From the NCBI GenBank assembly GCA_015075745.1, contig JABTTW010000001.1, positions 2,604,001 through 2,668,000 of the forward strand: a stretch of DNA of 64,000 nt, given 5' to 3'. Position numbers and translations under genes: made by a program. Below the pieces are notes generated by a model that was not told where the DNA came from, made no database searches, and was given only the letters and a program-made list of their open reading frames with translations. The stretch is from Planctomycetia bacterium. Its GTDB lineage: Bacteria; Planctomycetota; Phycisphaerae; UBA1845; UTPLA1. Positions 52,991 to 62,983 of this stretch are shown piece after piece; positions within the stretch are counted from its first letter, which is position 1; each line of letters begins with the position of its first letter.

Positions 52991-54025
52991 ATGCAAAAAC
53001 CACGAAATTTCCTGAATACGGCCTGTGTTCTCGGGACGCTTGCCTTCACGGCTCAGAGCCTCCGTGCGGCTGACTTGTATCCCATCACTCGCGATGACAA
53101 GTGCGGCTTCATCGACAATACGGGAAAGGTTCAGATCCCCGCCACTTTCAAGGCCGTCCGTCCTTTCTCAGATGGCCTTGCCGCCGCGCAGCAGGATGAC
53201 AAGTGGGGGTTCATCGATACTGAAGGCCGCTGGGCCATCAAGCCGGAATTCGAGATGGCAGACGATTTCTCTGAAGGCCTCGCCAAGGTATGCAAGAAGA
53301 CCGGCGTGCTTGGGTTGGGCGGCAAGACGTGCGGGTTCATTGATCAAAAAGGCAAATTCGTCATCGATTATTCCTACAGCGACGCCGGCCGCTTCTCGGA
53401 AGGCCTGGCGCGAGTGGAAAAGGACAAGATGTGGGGTTTCGTCGACAAGACCGGAAAGATCGTAATCGAACCGCAGTTCAACGAGGCCGCGGATTTCGCG
53501 GACGGACTGTCTTGCGTCAAGGCGGGCGGAGAGTGGAAGGGAATGTACGGTTTCATTGATGCAAAGGGCAGGATGGCGATTAACCCGACGTTTAGCGCCT
53601 CTGCCAGCTTCAATGAGGGCCTGGCCAACTTCGAGAAGGACGGCAAGTGCGGCTACATGGACAAGAGCGGCAAGGCCGTCATCGAGCCGCAGTTCGAGGG
53701 AGCATGGGGCTTCTCTCATGGTCGAGCCTGCGTGAAGGTCGGCGGCAAACTCGGATTCATCGATAAGGCCGGCAAGATGGTCATCAACCCGGTGTATGAA
53801 AACGCCAAGGCTTTCAACGAAGGCCTCGCCTCCGTGCAGCGCGAGGGCAAGTGGGGTTACATCGGCACCGATGGCACAACGATGATTCCGCTCACTTATG
53901 AAGAGGCGGGCGATTTCACGAACGGTCTCGCCCAAGTCAAGTCACGCGGCGTCATGAGCTGGGTCGGAAAGAACGGACAGACCGTCTGGAATCCGACGAC
54001 CAAGTCCGCCTCGCTCGGCGGTTGA
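52991..54025 (+). CDS. Exported WG-repeat protein
   Basis: 344 residues. Signal peptide ending FTAQSLRA. About eight WG repeats of ~40 residues fill the rest, for example DKCGFIDNTGKVQIP, DKWGFIDTEGRWAIK, MYGFIDAKGRMAINP, GKWGYIGTDGTTMIP, each followed by an FxEGLA-type segment. WG repeats probably form a beta-propeller-like or solenoid binding surface; the partner is unknown. ATG 52991 gives the signal peptide directly. Follows the CsrA-like gene by 80 bp. Confidence 0.9.
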   Translation: MQKPRNFLNTACVLGTLAFTAQSLRAADLYPITRDDKCGFIDNTGKVQIPATFKAVRPFSDGLAAAQQDDKWGFIDTEGRWAIKPEFEMADDFSEGLAKVCKKTGVLGLGGKTCGFIDQKGKFVIDYSYSDAGRFSEGLARVEKDKMWGFVDKTGKIVIEPQFNEAADFADGLSCVKAGGEWKGMYGFIDAKGRMAINPTFSASASFNEGLANFEKDGKCGYMDKSGKAVIEPQFEGAWGFSHGRACVKVGGKLGFIDKAGKMVINPVYENAKAFNEGLASVQREGKWGYIGTDGTTMIPLTYEEAGDFTNGLAQVKSRGVMSWVGKNGQTVWNPTTKSASLGG

Positions 54026-54201
54026 TATTCCGGCTGCTCAGGTGCGAGAGGACATGCGACCCTCATGGCTCTCTCGCACCTACAGCCGTTGTCTCGGTCT
54101 GTGCGTCTTAAAAGGCAATGCATCGCGTTTCAACGAATGAATCTGTACTTGAACGGGAATCCCAATGCAGGATCCGGTTCAGTGCAGGGGAGACATTGAC
54201 C

Positions 54202-54372
54202 ATGTTACGGCTAGCTGTCATTTTTCTGGTGGTCGCCTTGATCTCCGCCTTTTTTGGCTACGGCGGCGTTGCAAACTATTCCTATGAAGGCGCGAAGATC
54301 CTTGTCTTCGTCTTTCTTGTTCTTGCTGTCCTGTCTTTCCTGCGAGGAAGGTACAGAAGGCCGTCGATCTGA
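54202..54372 (+). CDS. DUF1328 (YtjA-like) small membrane protein
   Basis: 56 residues, two membrane helices: LRLAVIFLVVALISAFFGYG and KILVFVFLVLAVLSFLRG, with the GGVAN turn. This is the DUF1328 plan found in many stress-associated small membrane proteins. ATG 54202 gives the family N-terminus MLRLAVIFLV; a longer frame from 54118 is not needed. Ribosome site GGGGAG 15 nt upstream is a little far. Confidence 0.88.
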   Translation: MLRLAVIFLVVALISAFFGYGGVANYSYEGAKILVFVFLVLAVLSFLRGRYRRPSI

Positions 54373-54576
54373 CGGTGAACCGCGCTCGGTCCATTGGGGC
54401 AGACTGGCGGCATTCGGTCGGGCTTGGCCGCCAGCTCTGAGGGGAGATGATGGCGCGAGTCCCTGGATGGGATGAACCTCAAGAAGGGGTTCGCCCAAGT
54501 TGCAGCTGCGTAATTTAGGAACTGAAACCCTTTCGGTAGTGATTCTTCGGAACATTGCGGAAGAAATGAGTTGACC

Positions 54577-55281
54577 ATGTTTACCATGAGATGGAAGCCC
54601 CCGCGCCCGATTACAAAGTGGGCTCCAGCTATTGCGATTTTGGTATCAGCGGCCGGTTGTGGACCGACTATCAAGACGGTCACGCCGACCGGCAAGCAGC
54701 CGCTGGAGTCTGTGCTGATTGAAGGTGACGGAGAGCGCGGCGGCGTGAAAGGTCTGGATCATGCCACGATCACAGTTGACGGTGGGACGGTCGGCACGCC
54801 ACTGTTTTCATATCCTAGACCAGAAGTCTTCATCCCGGTACGCCGGGGAGATGGCCGCACGACTACGGGCACAGTCGAGGTGTCGGCTCGAAACGCTGCC
54901 GGCGTCGGGAATGTTGTCGCCTACACGGCAGCCAACGTGCCCGTTAACGCGCCGACGGTGAGCATCGACGTCATCACGCCGCCCACCCGGCTGCAGTTCT
55001 CCAACGAAATCACGATGACCATCGTTGGCGGAGGGATATTCCCGGGTGCGCGCAACTCGGGCCTTGATCGCCCGCATGCAGGACCGCCGGAGGTGCAGGC
55101 AGTACCCGCGGATGGCGGGGCGAATGTGTCGGCCGTGAAATCGATCTGTCTGACGGCCAACTCAATCCAGGTGTTCTTTGCCGACACGCTTCCGCGTGGC
55201 ACCTACAGAATCTACCTGAAGAATGACGATCGCTACGGCGGCGCAAGCGGAACGTCGGATGTGATGTTCAAGTGGAAGTAG
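54577..55281 (+). CDS. Exported lipoprotein of unknown function
   Basis: Not recognised. About 234 residues. Signal ILVSAAGC with a lipidation Cys, then TIKTVTPTGKQPLESVLIEG. The mature part is beta-rich (HATITVDGGTVGTPLFSY, TVEVSARNAAGVGNVV, RGTYRIYLKNDDRYGG), like Ig- or IPT-type sandwiches. Start ATG 54577 or 54586. It lies in a run of exported proteins (WG-repeat, DUF1328, this one, ice-binding-like), probably an envelope or stress set. Confidence 0.7.
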   Translation: MFTMRWKPPRPITKWAPAIAILVSAAGCGPTIKTVTPTGKQPLESVLIEGDGERGGVKGLDHATITVDGGTVGTPLFSYPRPEVFIPVRRGDGRTTTGTVEVSARNAAGVGNVVAYTAANVPVNAPTVSIDVITPPTRLQFSNEITMTIVGGGIFPGARNSGLDRPHAGPPEVQAVPADGGANVSAVKSICLTANSIQVFFADTLPRGTYRIYLKNDDRYGGASGTSDVMFKWK

Positions 55282-55527
55282 TCGCCGATTCGAGGAGTTC
55301 CGAGGAATTGTGGATCTGATCGAGGCGATGCGGAGAAGACCTGTGGACTAAAGAAGTTCGTACGCGATCGGTAGAGGATCCGCGAACACAACAAGCATCT
55401 GCAGGAAGTCGATGGGCGGAAGGCTACTGCCATGGCGGAGCCCCAAACATCACCGAACCCATGATGACTTCTGCTGCTCGGCCCGGAAGATGCGAAATGC
55501 AGCGTCAATCAAACAAGAGAGAAAAAA

Positions 55528-56643
55528 ATGTATACCTGTAGTTTATGCGTATCCCGCAAGGTCCTAATGGTGCCTGTTGCACTTGTGCCGCTCATTCTAA
55601 CGGCCAGTTGCGGATTGCTCTTTCTTTCGGGAGTCCCCGGCCCATTGGGCGGATTCCCCGATACCGTTTCGCCAACCGTCAATTCGACAGTTCCTGCGAA
55701 CACGGCAACCAATGTAAAGCTCAATCAGAAAATAAGCGCGACATTCAATGAGGCGATGGACCCCGCCACGATGACAAACGTCAACTTCACCGTGACGGCG
55801 CCCGGACCAACAGCCGTTCTCGGTGACGTGACCTATGCAAACAATGTCGCGACTTTCGCGCCGTCAACTGCCCTTGCCCCCGGCACCACACTAAACGCCG
55901 AAGTTACGATTGGATCCAAGGACGTGGCTGGAAACGCTTTGGCGCAGAATTTCTTATGGAGCTTCACAACCGGAACAACGATCGCTCCAGATCCGGAGGC
56001 TCCCAACCAATCACCAGTCGACCTGCAATCCACTGCTGGATTTGCAGTCCTGGCTGGCTCCGCAGTCTCCAACAACGCGGGTGCGACCATCCTTAATGGC
56101 GACCTGGGGGTCAGTCCAAGCGCCACGGTCAATGGATTCCCTCCTGGCGTCGTGAATGGAACGATCCACGCGGCCGATCCGACCGCCGATCAGGCGAAGC
56201 TCGACTTGACCGCTGCATTTCTTGACGCCCAGGGACGATCAACAGACTCTCAAACTTTGCCCGGAAATCTGGGTGGACTTACCTTTGCGCCGGGCCTGTA
56301 TACCAATTCGACTTCGGTTCTGATATCGGGATCGGGACCGGGCAACAATGTCACGCTCGATGCCCAGGGCAATGCGAACGCAGTCTTCATCTTCCAGATG
56401 GGCTCAACACTAACTACGGGGCCCGGCAGTCAGGTGATCCTGAGCGGCGGAGCCAAGGCGGCCAACGTGTTTTGGCAAGTCGGCACATCGGCGACGCTCG
56501 ACACGACTTCCATCTTCAAGGGGAATCTTCTGGCTCAGACATCCATCACGTTAAATACCGGCGCCACGGTCGAGGGCAGGGTTTTGGCCCAGAACGGTGC
56601 AGTCACTTTGGACGCTAACACGATCACAACACCCACACCGTAG
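55528..56643 (+). CDS. DUF3494 ice-binding-like protein with N-terminal Ig-like domain
   Basis: 371 residues. Signal/lipoprotein N-terminus ending LILTASC. A Big_5-type Ig domain (about 47-150: [37 protein letters not shown]) is followed by a DUF3494 domain (about 165-371: [69 protein letters not shown]). DUF3494 is the fold of bacterial ice-binding proteins; many members act as adhesins or have unknown roles. AAGAGAG precedes ATG 55528. Confidence 0.88.
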   Translation: MYTCSLCVSRKVLMVPVALVPLILTASCGLLFLSGVPGPLGGFPDTVSPTVNSTVPANTATNVKLNQKISATFNEAMDPATMTNVNFTVTAPGPTAVLGDVTYANNVATFAPSTALAPGTTLNAEVTIGSKDVAGNALAQNFLWSFTTGTTIAPDPEAPNQSPVDLQSTAGFAVLAGSAVSNNAGATILNGDLGVSPSATVNGFPPGVVNGTIHAADPTADQAKLDLTAAFLDAQGRSTDSQTLPGNLGGLTFAPGLYTNSTSVLISGSGPGNNVTLDAQGNANAVFIFQMGSTLTTGPGSQVILSGGAKAANVFWQVGTSATLDTTSIFKGNLLAQTSITLNTGATVEGRVLAQNGAVTLDANTITTPTP

Positions 56644-56701
56644 CAGATGAGGCAGCGAAGAGATGTCAGATGAGCGTGGCATCAGAAAGAGAAACGGAGT
56701 C

Positions 56702-56842
56702 ATGAACAAAAACTGGCTTGGCGCGGTAGGCGCCGTACTGGCAATCGTCATCATCCTGTGGCTGATCGGCGGGGGCAAGATCAGCTGCCGCGATAGCTTC
56801 TGGGACAGTGACAAGAAGGTGATCGAAATCACCCACGATTGA
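56702..56842 (+). CDS. Small single-pass membrane protein
   Basis: 46 residues: MNKNWLGAVGAVLAIVIILW membrane helix, then a short polar tail with Cys (GGGKISCRDSFWDSDKK). CGGAG lies 5 nt before ATG 56702. No family recognised. It lies between the ice-binding-like gene and a lipoprotein gene, in the same direction. Confidence 0.6.
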   Translation: MNKNWLGAVGAVLAIVIILWLIGGGKISCRDSFWDSDKKVIEITHD

Positions 56843-57016
56843 CGGCTCCGCCCACTACAGCCGAACGATCAAAACGAATGCATAAGGAAACATGTCAAAG
56901 CGAATGGGTAGAGGGCCGCCATTACAAACCAGACGATTGTACGTCGTGGTTTTATTTGGTGGATTCCTGAACCCCTTGCCGCGCCTGTCGCTGGTGCGGG
57001 AATTTGGAGACAGACC

Positions 57017-57562
57017 ATGACAAAGCAATTAGCAATGACGACAACGGTGATGACCATGAGCCTCCTGTGCCTGGGGTGCGGGCGCATTTTTTCTGAAAGC
57101 ATGGGCGCACGAGGAGCCTCGGGGCGCGTAGTCGATAGCAGTACATCGCAGGATCTCTCGAAGTATAAGAGCCTGAACTTCGAAACCATCACGGTCGCAA
57201 AAGGGGTGCAGGCTCCGACGGAGATGCCCGCCTTGATCCGCTCGGATTTCCTGGCAGTGGCCGATGAAAGAGGACTCGGGCAGGAAGGAGAACCCGGTCT
57301 CCGGCTGTCCGGTGAGATCATTCACTACGAAACAGGCAGCAAGCTGGACACGGTAACGGGCCCGTTGGAACAAGTGATTCTTCGCACGACGTTGACGGAT
57401 GTGCAGAGCGGTGAAGTTGTGCAGGAAACGAATCTGGTTGGCCGTTCGAAGGCCTCATCGTCCAGCGGCGCTGAGAGCTTGGCTGGAGGCCTCGGTAAGG
57501 CACTGAATACGTGGCTCAAAAATGGCGGCGTGAAGAACAGTAATGAGAAGAGTGAGGGTTGA
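57017..57562 (+). CDS. Lipoprotein, DUF4410-like
   Basis: 181 residues. Signal ending SLLCLGC with Cys at about 21. The mature domain has YKSLNFETITVAKGVQAP, LRLSGEIIHYETGSKLDT, EQVILRTTLTDVQSGEVVQE and ends in a Ser/Gly-rich helix. This order (a strand, a helix, then a beta meander with strand pairs) is like DUF4410 lipoproteins. Function unknown. Start ATG 57017; GGAG within GGAGACAGACC is 9 nt upstream. Confidence 0.7.
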   Translation: MTKQLAMTTTVMTMSLLCLGCGRIFSESMGARGASGRVVDSSTSQDLSKYKSLNFETITVAKGVQAPTEMPALIRSDFLAVADERGLGQEGEPGLRLSGEIIHYETGSKLDTVTGPLEQVILRTTLTDVQSGEVVQETNLVGRSKASSSSGAESLAGGLGKALNTWLKNGGVKNSNEKSEG

Positions 57563-57618
57563 GTTCGCGTCGCTCATACGATTCATGATTCACATTTTTT
57601 CCGTAAGCGGTGCTGAGC

Positions 57619-58872
57619 ATGCTTGACAAATCACGAACCCGCCACGTTCGGCCTCTTTTTGTGTCCACTTATCCGCCGGAAGAATGCGGACTCGCCACCT
57701 TTACGAAGGACTCCGCCGACGCGGTGGATCTGGTGGCGCTGGGACCGGTGTCATCGGTCGCCGCGATCCAGAAAACATGCGCACTCGACTACGCAAGTCC
57801 GCGCGTCGTGGATGTCATCGACAACAGCCGCCCCCATGCCTACCGCATGGCCGCGGAGGCGGTTAACGCTGGACCGTTTGATGTCGTCAGCCTGCAACAC
57901 GAATTCGGGCTCTACAGCGGTGACTGGGGAGCGGACATACTGGACTTCGTGCTCGCCTGCCGCAAGCCCGTTGTCACGACATTCCACACGCTGATGACCG
58001 AGCCGAAGCCGCTTCCCCGGCGTATCATCCGAAACCTGGCGGCAAACAGCCGGGGAATCGTCGTGATGACGAAGATCGCCGCGAAGCTATTGGTCAGCGT
58101 TTACGGCGTACCGTCTGCGCGCGTGCGAGTCATTCCACATGGCGTTCCCCTGGTCTCATTGGACCACGACCGGGAGCATAAGGTCCGGCTGGGCCTGCCC
58201 GGCAAGAAGCTCATCTGCACCTTTGGTTTGATCAGCCGGGGCAAGGGGCTGGAACACATGATCAAGGCCATGCCGCGGATCGTGGCTGCTTTCCCGGATG
58301 CAATCTATCAAATCATCGGCGTCACTCACCCCCAGGTCAAACGACAAGAGGGCGAGGTCTATCGCGAATATCTTGCTCGCATGGCGGATGCGTTGGGCGT
58401 CGGCGCTCACGTGCATTTTGTGAATGAGTTTCTAAGCCTGCCCGATCTCCTGGAATATTTGCAGGCGTGCGACGTTTATGTCACTCCCTATGCTGGCAAG
58501 GACCAGATCGCCAGCGGCACCCTGGCGTATGCAATGGCCGCGGGACGCGCCATCGTGAGCACGCCCTACCTATATGCCGAGGAGGTGTTAGCCGATGGAC
58601 GGGGTATGCTTGTGCCACCCGCGGATCACGCCGCTCTCGCCGATGCGGCGCTGCGACTCCTGGGTGACGAGGCGTTACGAAAAGAAATGCGCCGGAAAGC
58701 CTATGAATACGCCAAGCCAATGCGCTGGCCAAGCGTGGGCCGCGCGTATTTAAAACTCTTTTGCGAGATTGTAGCGTCAAGCTCAGCCAGAACCGCTCGA
58801 AGCCAATCGGCGACGTCGGCAACTCTGCATCAAAAGAGTCCTTCGGCTGCGGCTCTCAACTTAGGAATGTAA
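57619..58872 (+). CDS. GT4 family glycosyltransferase
   Basis: About 417 residues with a GT-B fold. N-terminal [16 protein letters not shown], central [32 protein letters not shown]-terminal domain [28 protein letters not shown] and the GT4 acidic site region [21 protein letters not shown]. Members of this group sit beside GH130 phosphorylases, as here, suggesting transfer or turnover of mannosides. ATG 57619 or the GTG at 57610 could be the start. The stop overlaps the next start (TAATG). Confidence 0.9.
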   Translation: MLDKSRTRHVRPLFVSTYPPEECGLATFTKDSADAVDLVALGPVSSVAAIQKTCALDYASPRVVDVIDNSRPHAYRMAAEAVNAGPFDVVSLQHEFGLYSGDWGADILDFVLACRKPVVTTFHTLMTEPKPLPRRIIRNLAANSRGIVVMTKIAAKLLVSVYGVPSARVRVIPHGVPLVSLDHDREHKVRLGLPGKKLICTFGLISRGKGLEHMIKAMPRIVAAFPDAIYQIIGVTHPQVKRQEGEVYREYLARMADALGVGAHVHFVNEFLSLPDLLEYLQACDVYVTPYAGKDQIASGTLAYAMAAGRAIVSTPYLYAEEVLADGRGMLVPPADHAALADAALRLLGDEALRKEMRRKAYEYAKPMRWPSVGRAYLKLFCEIVASSSARTARSQSATSATLHQKSPSAAALNLGM

Positions 58873-60020
58873 TGGAATTCCCGAACACAGTCTCGCTTGA
58901 TCACCTGGACCGGATGACGGATTCCACCGGGCTTATCCAACACGCCATTTACTGCGTTCCGAGGCGCGAGAGTGGATATACGGTCGACGACAACGCCCGT
59001 GCGCTGCGACTTTGTACACGGTTGTGGTGTCAACATCCGGACGACCGCATGTTGAGCCGAGTGACGGTGTATTTGAGCCTGTTGGAGTACGCGCGTCGCC
59101 CCGGTGGAGGGTTTCACAACTTGATGAGCTACCAGCGCCATTGGCTGGACACGGATAGCGAGGGAGACTGCCAGGGCCAGGTAGTTCGGGCATTGGCCGA
59201 GGTGCTCGCCAGCAGTCTGCCGGAGGACTTTCGTATTCTTGCTCTTGAGCTCATCGAAGGAGCTCTTCCCACACTGTCAGAACTACGTAGCATTCGGGCG
59301 GAGGCGTATGTGATTCTTGCCTGGGGCCGTCTTCGCGATGCGAATCTGGATGGCCTCGAAAAACTGGAGCGCGTGGCCCACTCAGCGGTCCGGCGATTGC
59401 TGGATTGCTATCACCGATCTTTTCGTCCCGGATGGTCCTGGTTTGAGTCGCACATGACCTATGCCAATGCAGTATTGCCGCATGCGCTGTTCGTCGCCGC
59501 GCGGCACTGGCCGGACGAACCATTCCTCGATGTTGCGAAGGCGTCATATACCTTTCTCGATTACGAAACAACGTCGAAGAACTTCTTCCAGCCCATCGGG
59601 AACAACGGCTGGTACCCTCACGGGGAGACGAAGGCAGTCTACGATCAACAGCCCATTGAAGCCGTCACCATGGCCGACGCCGCGCTTGCCGCATTCGGCC
59701 TCGTCGGCGAGGACAAATACCTGGCATCCTTTCATCGGGCGCGCGATTGGTTTCATGGCCGCAATAGTCTGGGACTGCCGCTCGTCGATGCCCGATCGGG
59801 CGCGTGCCGCGATGGCCTGCATTCCTCCGGCATGAATCGAAACCAGGGAGCGGAGTCGACCCTTGCGTACCTGCTCACAGAGGTAAGTCATGGCGAACTC
59901 CAGCTCATGGCGCCACGGAACGGTCAGGCCACGGGCAGCCCGGGACAACACATGCCGAACACGCATAAGAATCCCATAGAGAAGGAAGTCACAAATGCAT
60001 CGAGCGTCAAATCGCCCTAG
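58872..60020 (+). CDS. (Alpha/alpha)6-toroid-like glycan enzyme partner
   Basis: 382 residues, mostly helical. Segments CVPRRESGYTVDDNARALRL, YLSLLEYARRPGGGFHNLM, RPGWSWFESHMTYANAVLP, NGWYPHGETKAVYDQQPIE and EAVTMADAALAAFGL repeat a helix-pair plan typical of six-hairpin glycosidases. Usually annotated as a glycosyltransferase or glycosidase partner of GT4/GH130 operons; activity unproven. ATG 58872 overlaps the GT4 stop by one base, and the end overlaps the GH130 gene by 26 bp. So all three are co-translated. Confidence 0.82.
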   Translation: MEFPNTVSLDHLDRMTDSTGLIQHAIYCVPRRESGYTVDDNARALRLCTRLWCQHPDDRMLSRVTVYLSLLEYARRPGGGFHNLMSYQRHWLDTDSEGDCQGQVVRALAEVLASSLPEDFRILALELIEGALPTLSELRSIRAEAYVILAWGRLRDANLDGLEKLERVAHSAVRRLLDCYHRSFRPGWSWFESHMTYANAVLPHALFVAARHWPDEPFLDVAKASYTFLDYETTSKNFFQPIGNNGWYPHGETKAVYDQQPIEAVTMADAALAAFGLVGEDKYLASFHRARDWFHGRNSLGLPLVDARSGACRDGLHSSGMNRNQGAESTLAYLLTEVSHGELQLMAPRNGQATGSPGQHMPNTHKNPIEKEVTNASSVKSP

Positions 60021-60978
60021 CTTGCACACGGTACTTTTTACGCGTCATAGCGCAAATCCCATTCTCACTGCCGCCGACTGGCCTTACCCGGCGCACTCGG
60101 TATTCAATGCCGGCGCATGCCAGATCGGCGACGAGACGATCCTGCTCGCACGGGTCGAGGATCGCCGCGGTCATTCACACCTGACCGTCGCGCGCAGCAA
60201 CGACGGAGTGTCCAACTGGCAGATTGACACCAGTCCGAGCTTTGCCCCGGATTTAGAACTTCATTCCGAAGAGGAGTGGGGTGTGGAGGACCCTCGCCTC
60301 ACCTGGATGGAAGAACGCCAGGAGTGGATCATTGCCTATACCGCGTACTCTCCGAGCGGCCCGCTGGTCGCGTTGGCCCGAACCAAAGATTTCACGTCAT
60401 TCTCCCGTTTGGGCCCCGTCATGCCGCCTGAGGACAAGGATGCCGCGGTGTTCCCTCGTCGTTTCGGAGGCAGGTATGCAATGATTCACCGGCCGGTTTC
60501 CTCGGGAAGCTCCGGCGCCCACATATGGATCTCGTTCTCGCCGGATCTGATCCACTGGGGAGACCACCAGGTTTTGCTACACGCGAGACAGGGCGCCTGG
60601 TGGGACGCGAACAAGATCGGGCTCTCTCCTCCCCCGCTCGAAACTCCAGAAGGATGGCTGATCCTCTATCACGGCGTTCGGCATACGGCAAGCGGTTCCA
60701 TTTATCGACTTGGCCTGGCCCTGCTGGACCTCGAAGATCCGCGCCGCGTAATTCGCCGTAGCGATGAGTGGATCTTCGCACCGGAGATGCCCTATGAGTG
60801 CCACGGGGATGTAGGCTACGTGGTGTTTCCCTGTGGTTGGATTCTGGACAAGGCAACTGGCGTCATTCGGATCTACTATGGTGGAGCTGACTCGTGTCTG
60901 GCACTGGCGACGGCTCAGGTATCAGAACTCTTGAATTACCTGAAGAAATGTCCTGGGCCGGTGAATATGACGCGGTGA
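59995..60978 (+). CDS. GH130-family glycosidase/phosphorylase
   Basis: 327 residues, five-bladed propeller plan. N-terminal RHSANPILTAADWPYPAHS, VFNAGACQIGDETILLARVE, then EEEWGVEDPRLTWME (Asp region of the family), KDAAVFPRRFGGRYAMIHRP, GWLILYHGVRH and YYGGADSCLALAT. GH130 enzymes phosphorolyse or hydrolyse beta-mannosides; the exact linkage is unknown. AAGGAAG 6 nt before ATG 59995. Last gene of the three-gene operon. Confidence 0.92.
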   Translation: MHRASNRPSLHTVLFTRHSANPILTAADWPYPAHSVFNAGACQIGDETILLARVEDRRGHSHLTVARSNDGVSNWQIDTSPSFAPDLELHSEEEWGVEDPRLTWMEERQEWIIAYTAYSPSGPLVALARTKDFTSFSRLGPVMPPEDKDAAVFPRRFGGRYAMIHRPVSSGSSGAHIWISFSPDLIHWGDHQVLLHARQGAWWDANKIGLSPPPLETPEGWLILYHGVRHTASGSIYRLGLALLDLEDPRRVIRRSDEWIFAPEMPYECHGDVGYVVFPCGWILDKATGVIRIYYGGADSCLALATAQVSELLNYLKKCPGPVNMTR

Positions 60979-61783
60979 TTTGATTCGACCGCGTTCCACC
61001 GTTTCGAGAATCCGGGGCGATTCGAGCCGATTGCCTGATGGAAAAAGGCAGCGGTGGTTTCACCATAGACGAGGCGTCGATGAGGGACAACTGAAACGAG
61101 TGCAATAACCGAGGCCGCGCGGAGGATCGCCGCGGATCGGAGAAGGGGAAGGAATTCGATCTCCTTCGCTTTTGCAGCCTGTGCCGAAGCCGCCGTTTAA
61201 CGCCCAACATCGAGAGCGACTGCGACTTCGCGCGACTCGCTGATGTATTGTCCCCTTACAGCTTTTGCCATTTCTTGATGCGTTTTGAGGACAGTTTATG
61301 GGCAGTCGCGTTCATGTAAGCACTCAAGCGAACAATCGCGCTTCAATTTCCCAGATCGTTCGTTCCCATGCGGCTGAGTGATTGGCGCGACCTTGATGCG
61401 GCGCAAGCAGGTGGAATAGGGACGCCCGCGTACATTGATCCGCCGGACTGATCCGCGATTGTTTGGATAGCTGGGTCATCTAGATTGATGTCTCCAAAAC
61501 CCCTACAATTACGCGGAAGCCGAGCGCGAGTTTGAAGAAGTCAGCCGGACGCCGGCGGCAGTGAGCCTTTGCCGCGATCGCTCGCGATGGCCTTTGCGCC
61601 TCCGAGGAGTGACGGACAATCTTGTCTTGAAAAGCCTCCTCGAAGAAATGGCGTTCTCCGGCGGAAAGCCGGTTGACGCTGCGCCACAGGCTGAGAATCG
61701 CATGCCGGAAGTAACAGTCTGATCAGATCGGCTGGAGCGCATCAAGCGCGGCGGATCTATCCAAGAAGATGCAGGAGGCGTAC
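60979..61783. other. 805-bp gap without a clear gene
   Basis: Contains a 27-codon frame at 61298-61381 with GAGGA 6 nt upstream, too short to call. A fragment near 61510-61723 reads YNYAEAEREFEEV, like a TPR helix, without a start codon. It may be decayed genes. No terminator for the GH130 operon seen by eye. Confidence 0.4.
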
Positions 61784-62299
61784 ATGGGCCACTCAATCAA
61801 ACAAATACGTCGGAAGCGAGGACTGCTCGGAACCGGAGATGCGTCGGGCGACGGTGGCGTTGCTCCCAAACATCGAGCGTCCGGCTTGTCGCGGCCGGGC
61901 ACGGGTCGACTCGGACGGGCGCTGGCGAAGGCGAGGAAGGAGACGCCGGGCACGCCCAATGAACCGAACAAGCCAAAGAAAAAGAAAAAGAAAACCTCAT
62001 CGGCGGAGGCACTCAAGGAATGGGAAAACGAAGGCGGACAGACGCCGCCGCAAAGCGTACGACCACCTTCGAAAGCGGCGGCCGCCAGGAAGTCCGTGAA
62101 AAAGAAAAAACGAAAGCCTGCATCATCTTCTCCCAATCCACAATCCGTCTCCGCAGCAGATCGCGCGCGACAACGCAAAGCCAAGGCCGCCGCCAAGCTC
62201 TCTCGGGTCAAGCGCTCCGGTCTTAAGAACCGCGTGCTTGGACACGTGTCCGCCCGGGGCAAGCGCGCCCAAGCCCGTCGCGATGCGAAGAACGATTAA
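61784..62299 (+). CDS. Lysine/arginine-rich basic protein
   Basis: 171 residues, strongly basic, low complexity: KPKKKKKKTSSAEALKEW, KSVKKKKRKPASSS, ADRARQRKAKAAAKLSRVKR and a C-terminal VSARGKRAQARRDAKND. Probably disordered and able to bind nucleic acid or ribosomes; this is inference from charge. The ribosome site CAGGAGG before ATG 61784 is strong, better than for the ATG at 61769. A ribosome-hibernation-type gene follows 35 bp later. No named family recognised. Confidence 0.65.
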   Translation: MGHSIKQIRRKRGLLGTGDASGDGGVAPKHRASGLSRPGTGRLGRALAKARKETPGTPNEPNKPKKKKKKTSSAEALKEWENEGGQTPPQSVRPPSKAAAARKSVKKKKRKPASSSPNPQSVSAADRARQRKAKAAAKLSRVKRSGLKNRVLGHVSARGKRAQARRDAKND

Positions 62300-62334
62300 A
62301 AGCTAGGCACTTCGATTATTGAGGAACACACGTC

Positions 62335-62652
62335 ATGATGATACAAGTCAATACGGGTAGACAGACCCCCGACTCCGCCGGCCTGACCGATTATGTTGAA
62401 AAGTTGATCCACGATGAGTTCGATCGCTTTGCGGACAGAATCACCCGGGTCGAAGTCCACCTGACCGACGTAAACAGCGCGGCCAAGTCGGGCGGCGACG
62501 ATAAGCGATGTCAGATCGAGGTGCGCATGTCCGGCCTGCAGCCGTTAAGCGCGACCAACCACGCCGATTCGCACGAATTGGCGATGAATGGCGCCGCTGG
62601 AAAAATGTTGAGACTAATCGAAGCCACGCTGGGAAGGCTTGACGATCGTTGA
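62335..62652 (+). CDS. Short HPF/RaiA-type ribosome-associated protein
   Basis: 105 residues. MIQVNTGRQTPDSAGLTDYV, then FADRITRVEVHLTDVNSA, DDKRCQIEVRMSGLQPLS and a last helix AAGKMLRLIEATLGRL match the beta-alpha-beta-beta-beta-alpha plan of hibernation-promoting factor/RaiA proteins that bind the 30S subunit in slow growth. It lacks the C-terminal dimerisation domain of long HPF. GAGGA lies 9 nt before ATG 62335. Confidence 0.88.
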   Translation: MMIQVNTGRQTPDSAGLTDYVEKLIHDEFDRFADRITRVEVHLTDVNSAAKSGGDDKRCQIEVRMSGLQPLSATNHADSHELAMNGAAGKMLRLIEATLGRLDDR

Positions 62653-62898
62653 GATTTGACGTGCGGCGGCCATCTGAATTGCTCGAATTAAGTGACAAAC
62701 TGCACGACGACGACAGCCAGTAAGCGATGCCGGAGAACACGGGACACGCCCAATCGAGACGCAGGCGTGTTGAACAGTCAAAATCGGAATCGACAGTCAA
62801 CCTCGCGTTTGATGTTGAGGCCGGTTTCGCAGTCAATAACCGTGACAACGCGGCAAGCTCCTTCTTTAGGCAAGCTTGCGACTTGCTTTGAGAATCAT

Positions 62899-62983
62899 CG
62901 GAGAGGGAGGGATTCGAACCCCCGGTACCTTGCGGTACAGCGGTTTTCAAGACCGCCACCTTCGGCCACTCGGTCACCTCTCC
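62899..62983 (-). tRNA. tRNA-Ser(UGA)
   Basis: Read on the minus strand it begins GGAGAGGTGACCGAGTGGCC and ends CCCTCTCC plus discriminator G. The 7-bp acceptor stem is perfect. Anticodon loop CTTGAAA gives UGA (62949-62947). The variable arm is long (TGTACCGCAAGGTACC), as in class II tRNAs. The T loop is GGTTCGAATCC. CCA is not encoded. Confidence 0.97.

Noticed and set aside
61298..61381. 27-codon frame with a plausible ribosome site
   Set aside because: Too short and without any recognisable feature or conservation evidence.
61494..61723. TPR-like fragment YNYAEAEREFEEV
   Set aside because: A single motif, no start codon, stop just upstream; may be chance or a decayed gene.
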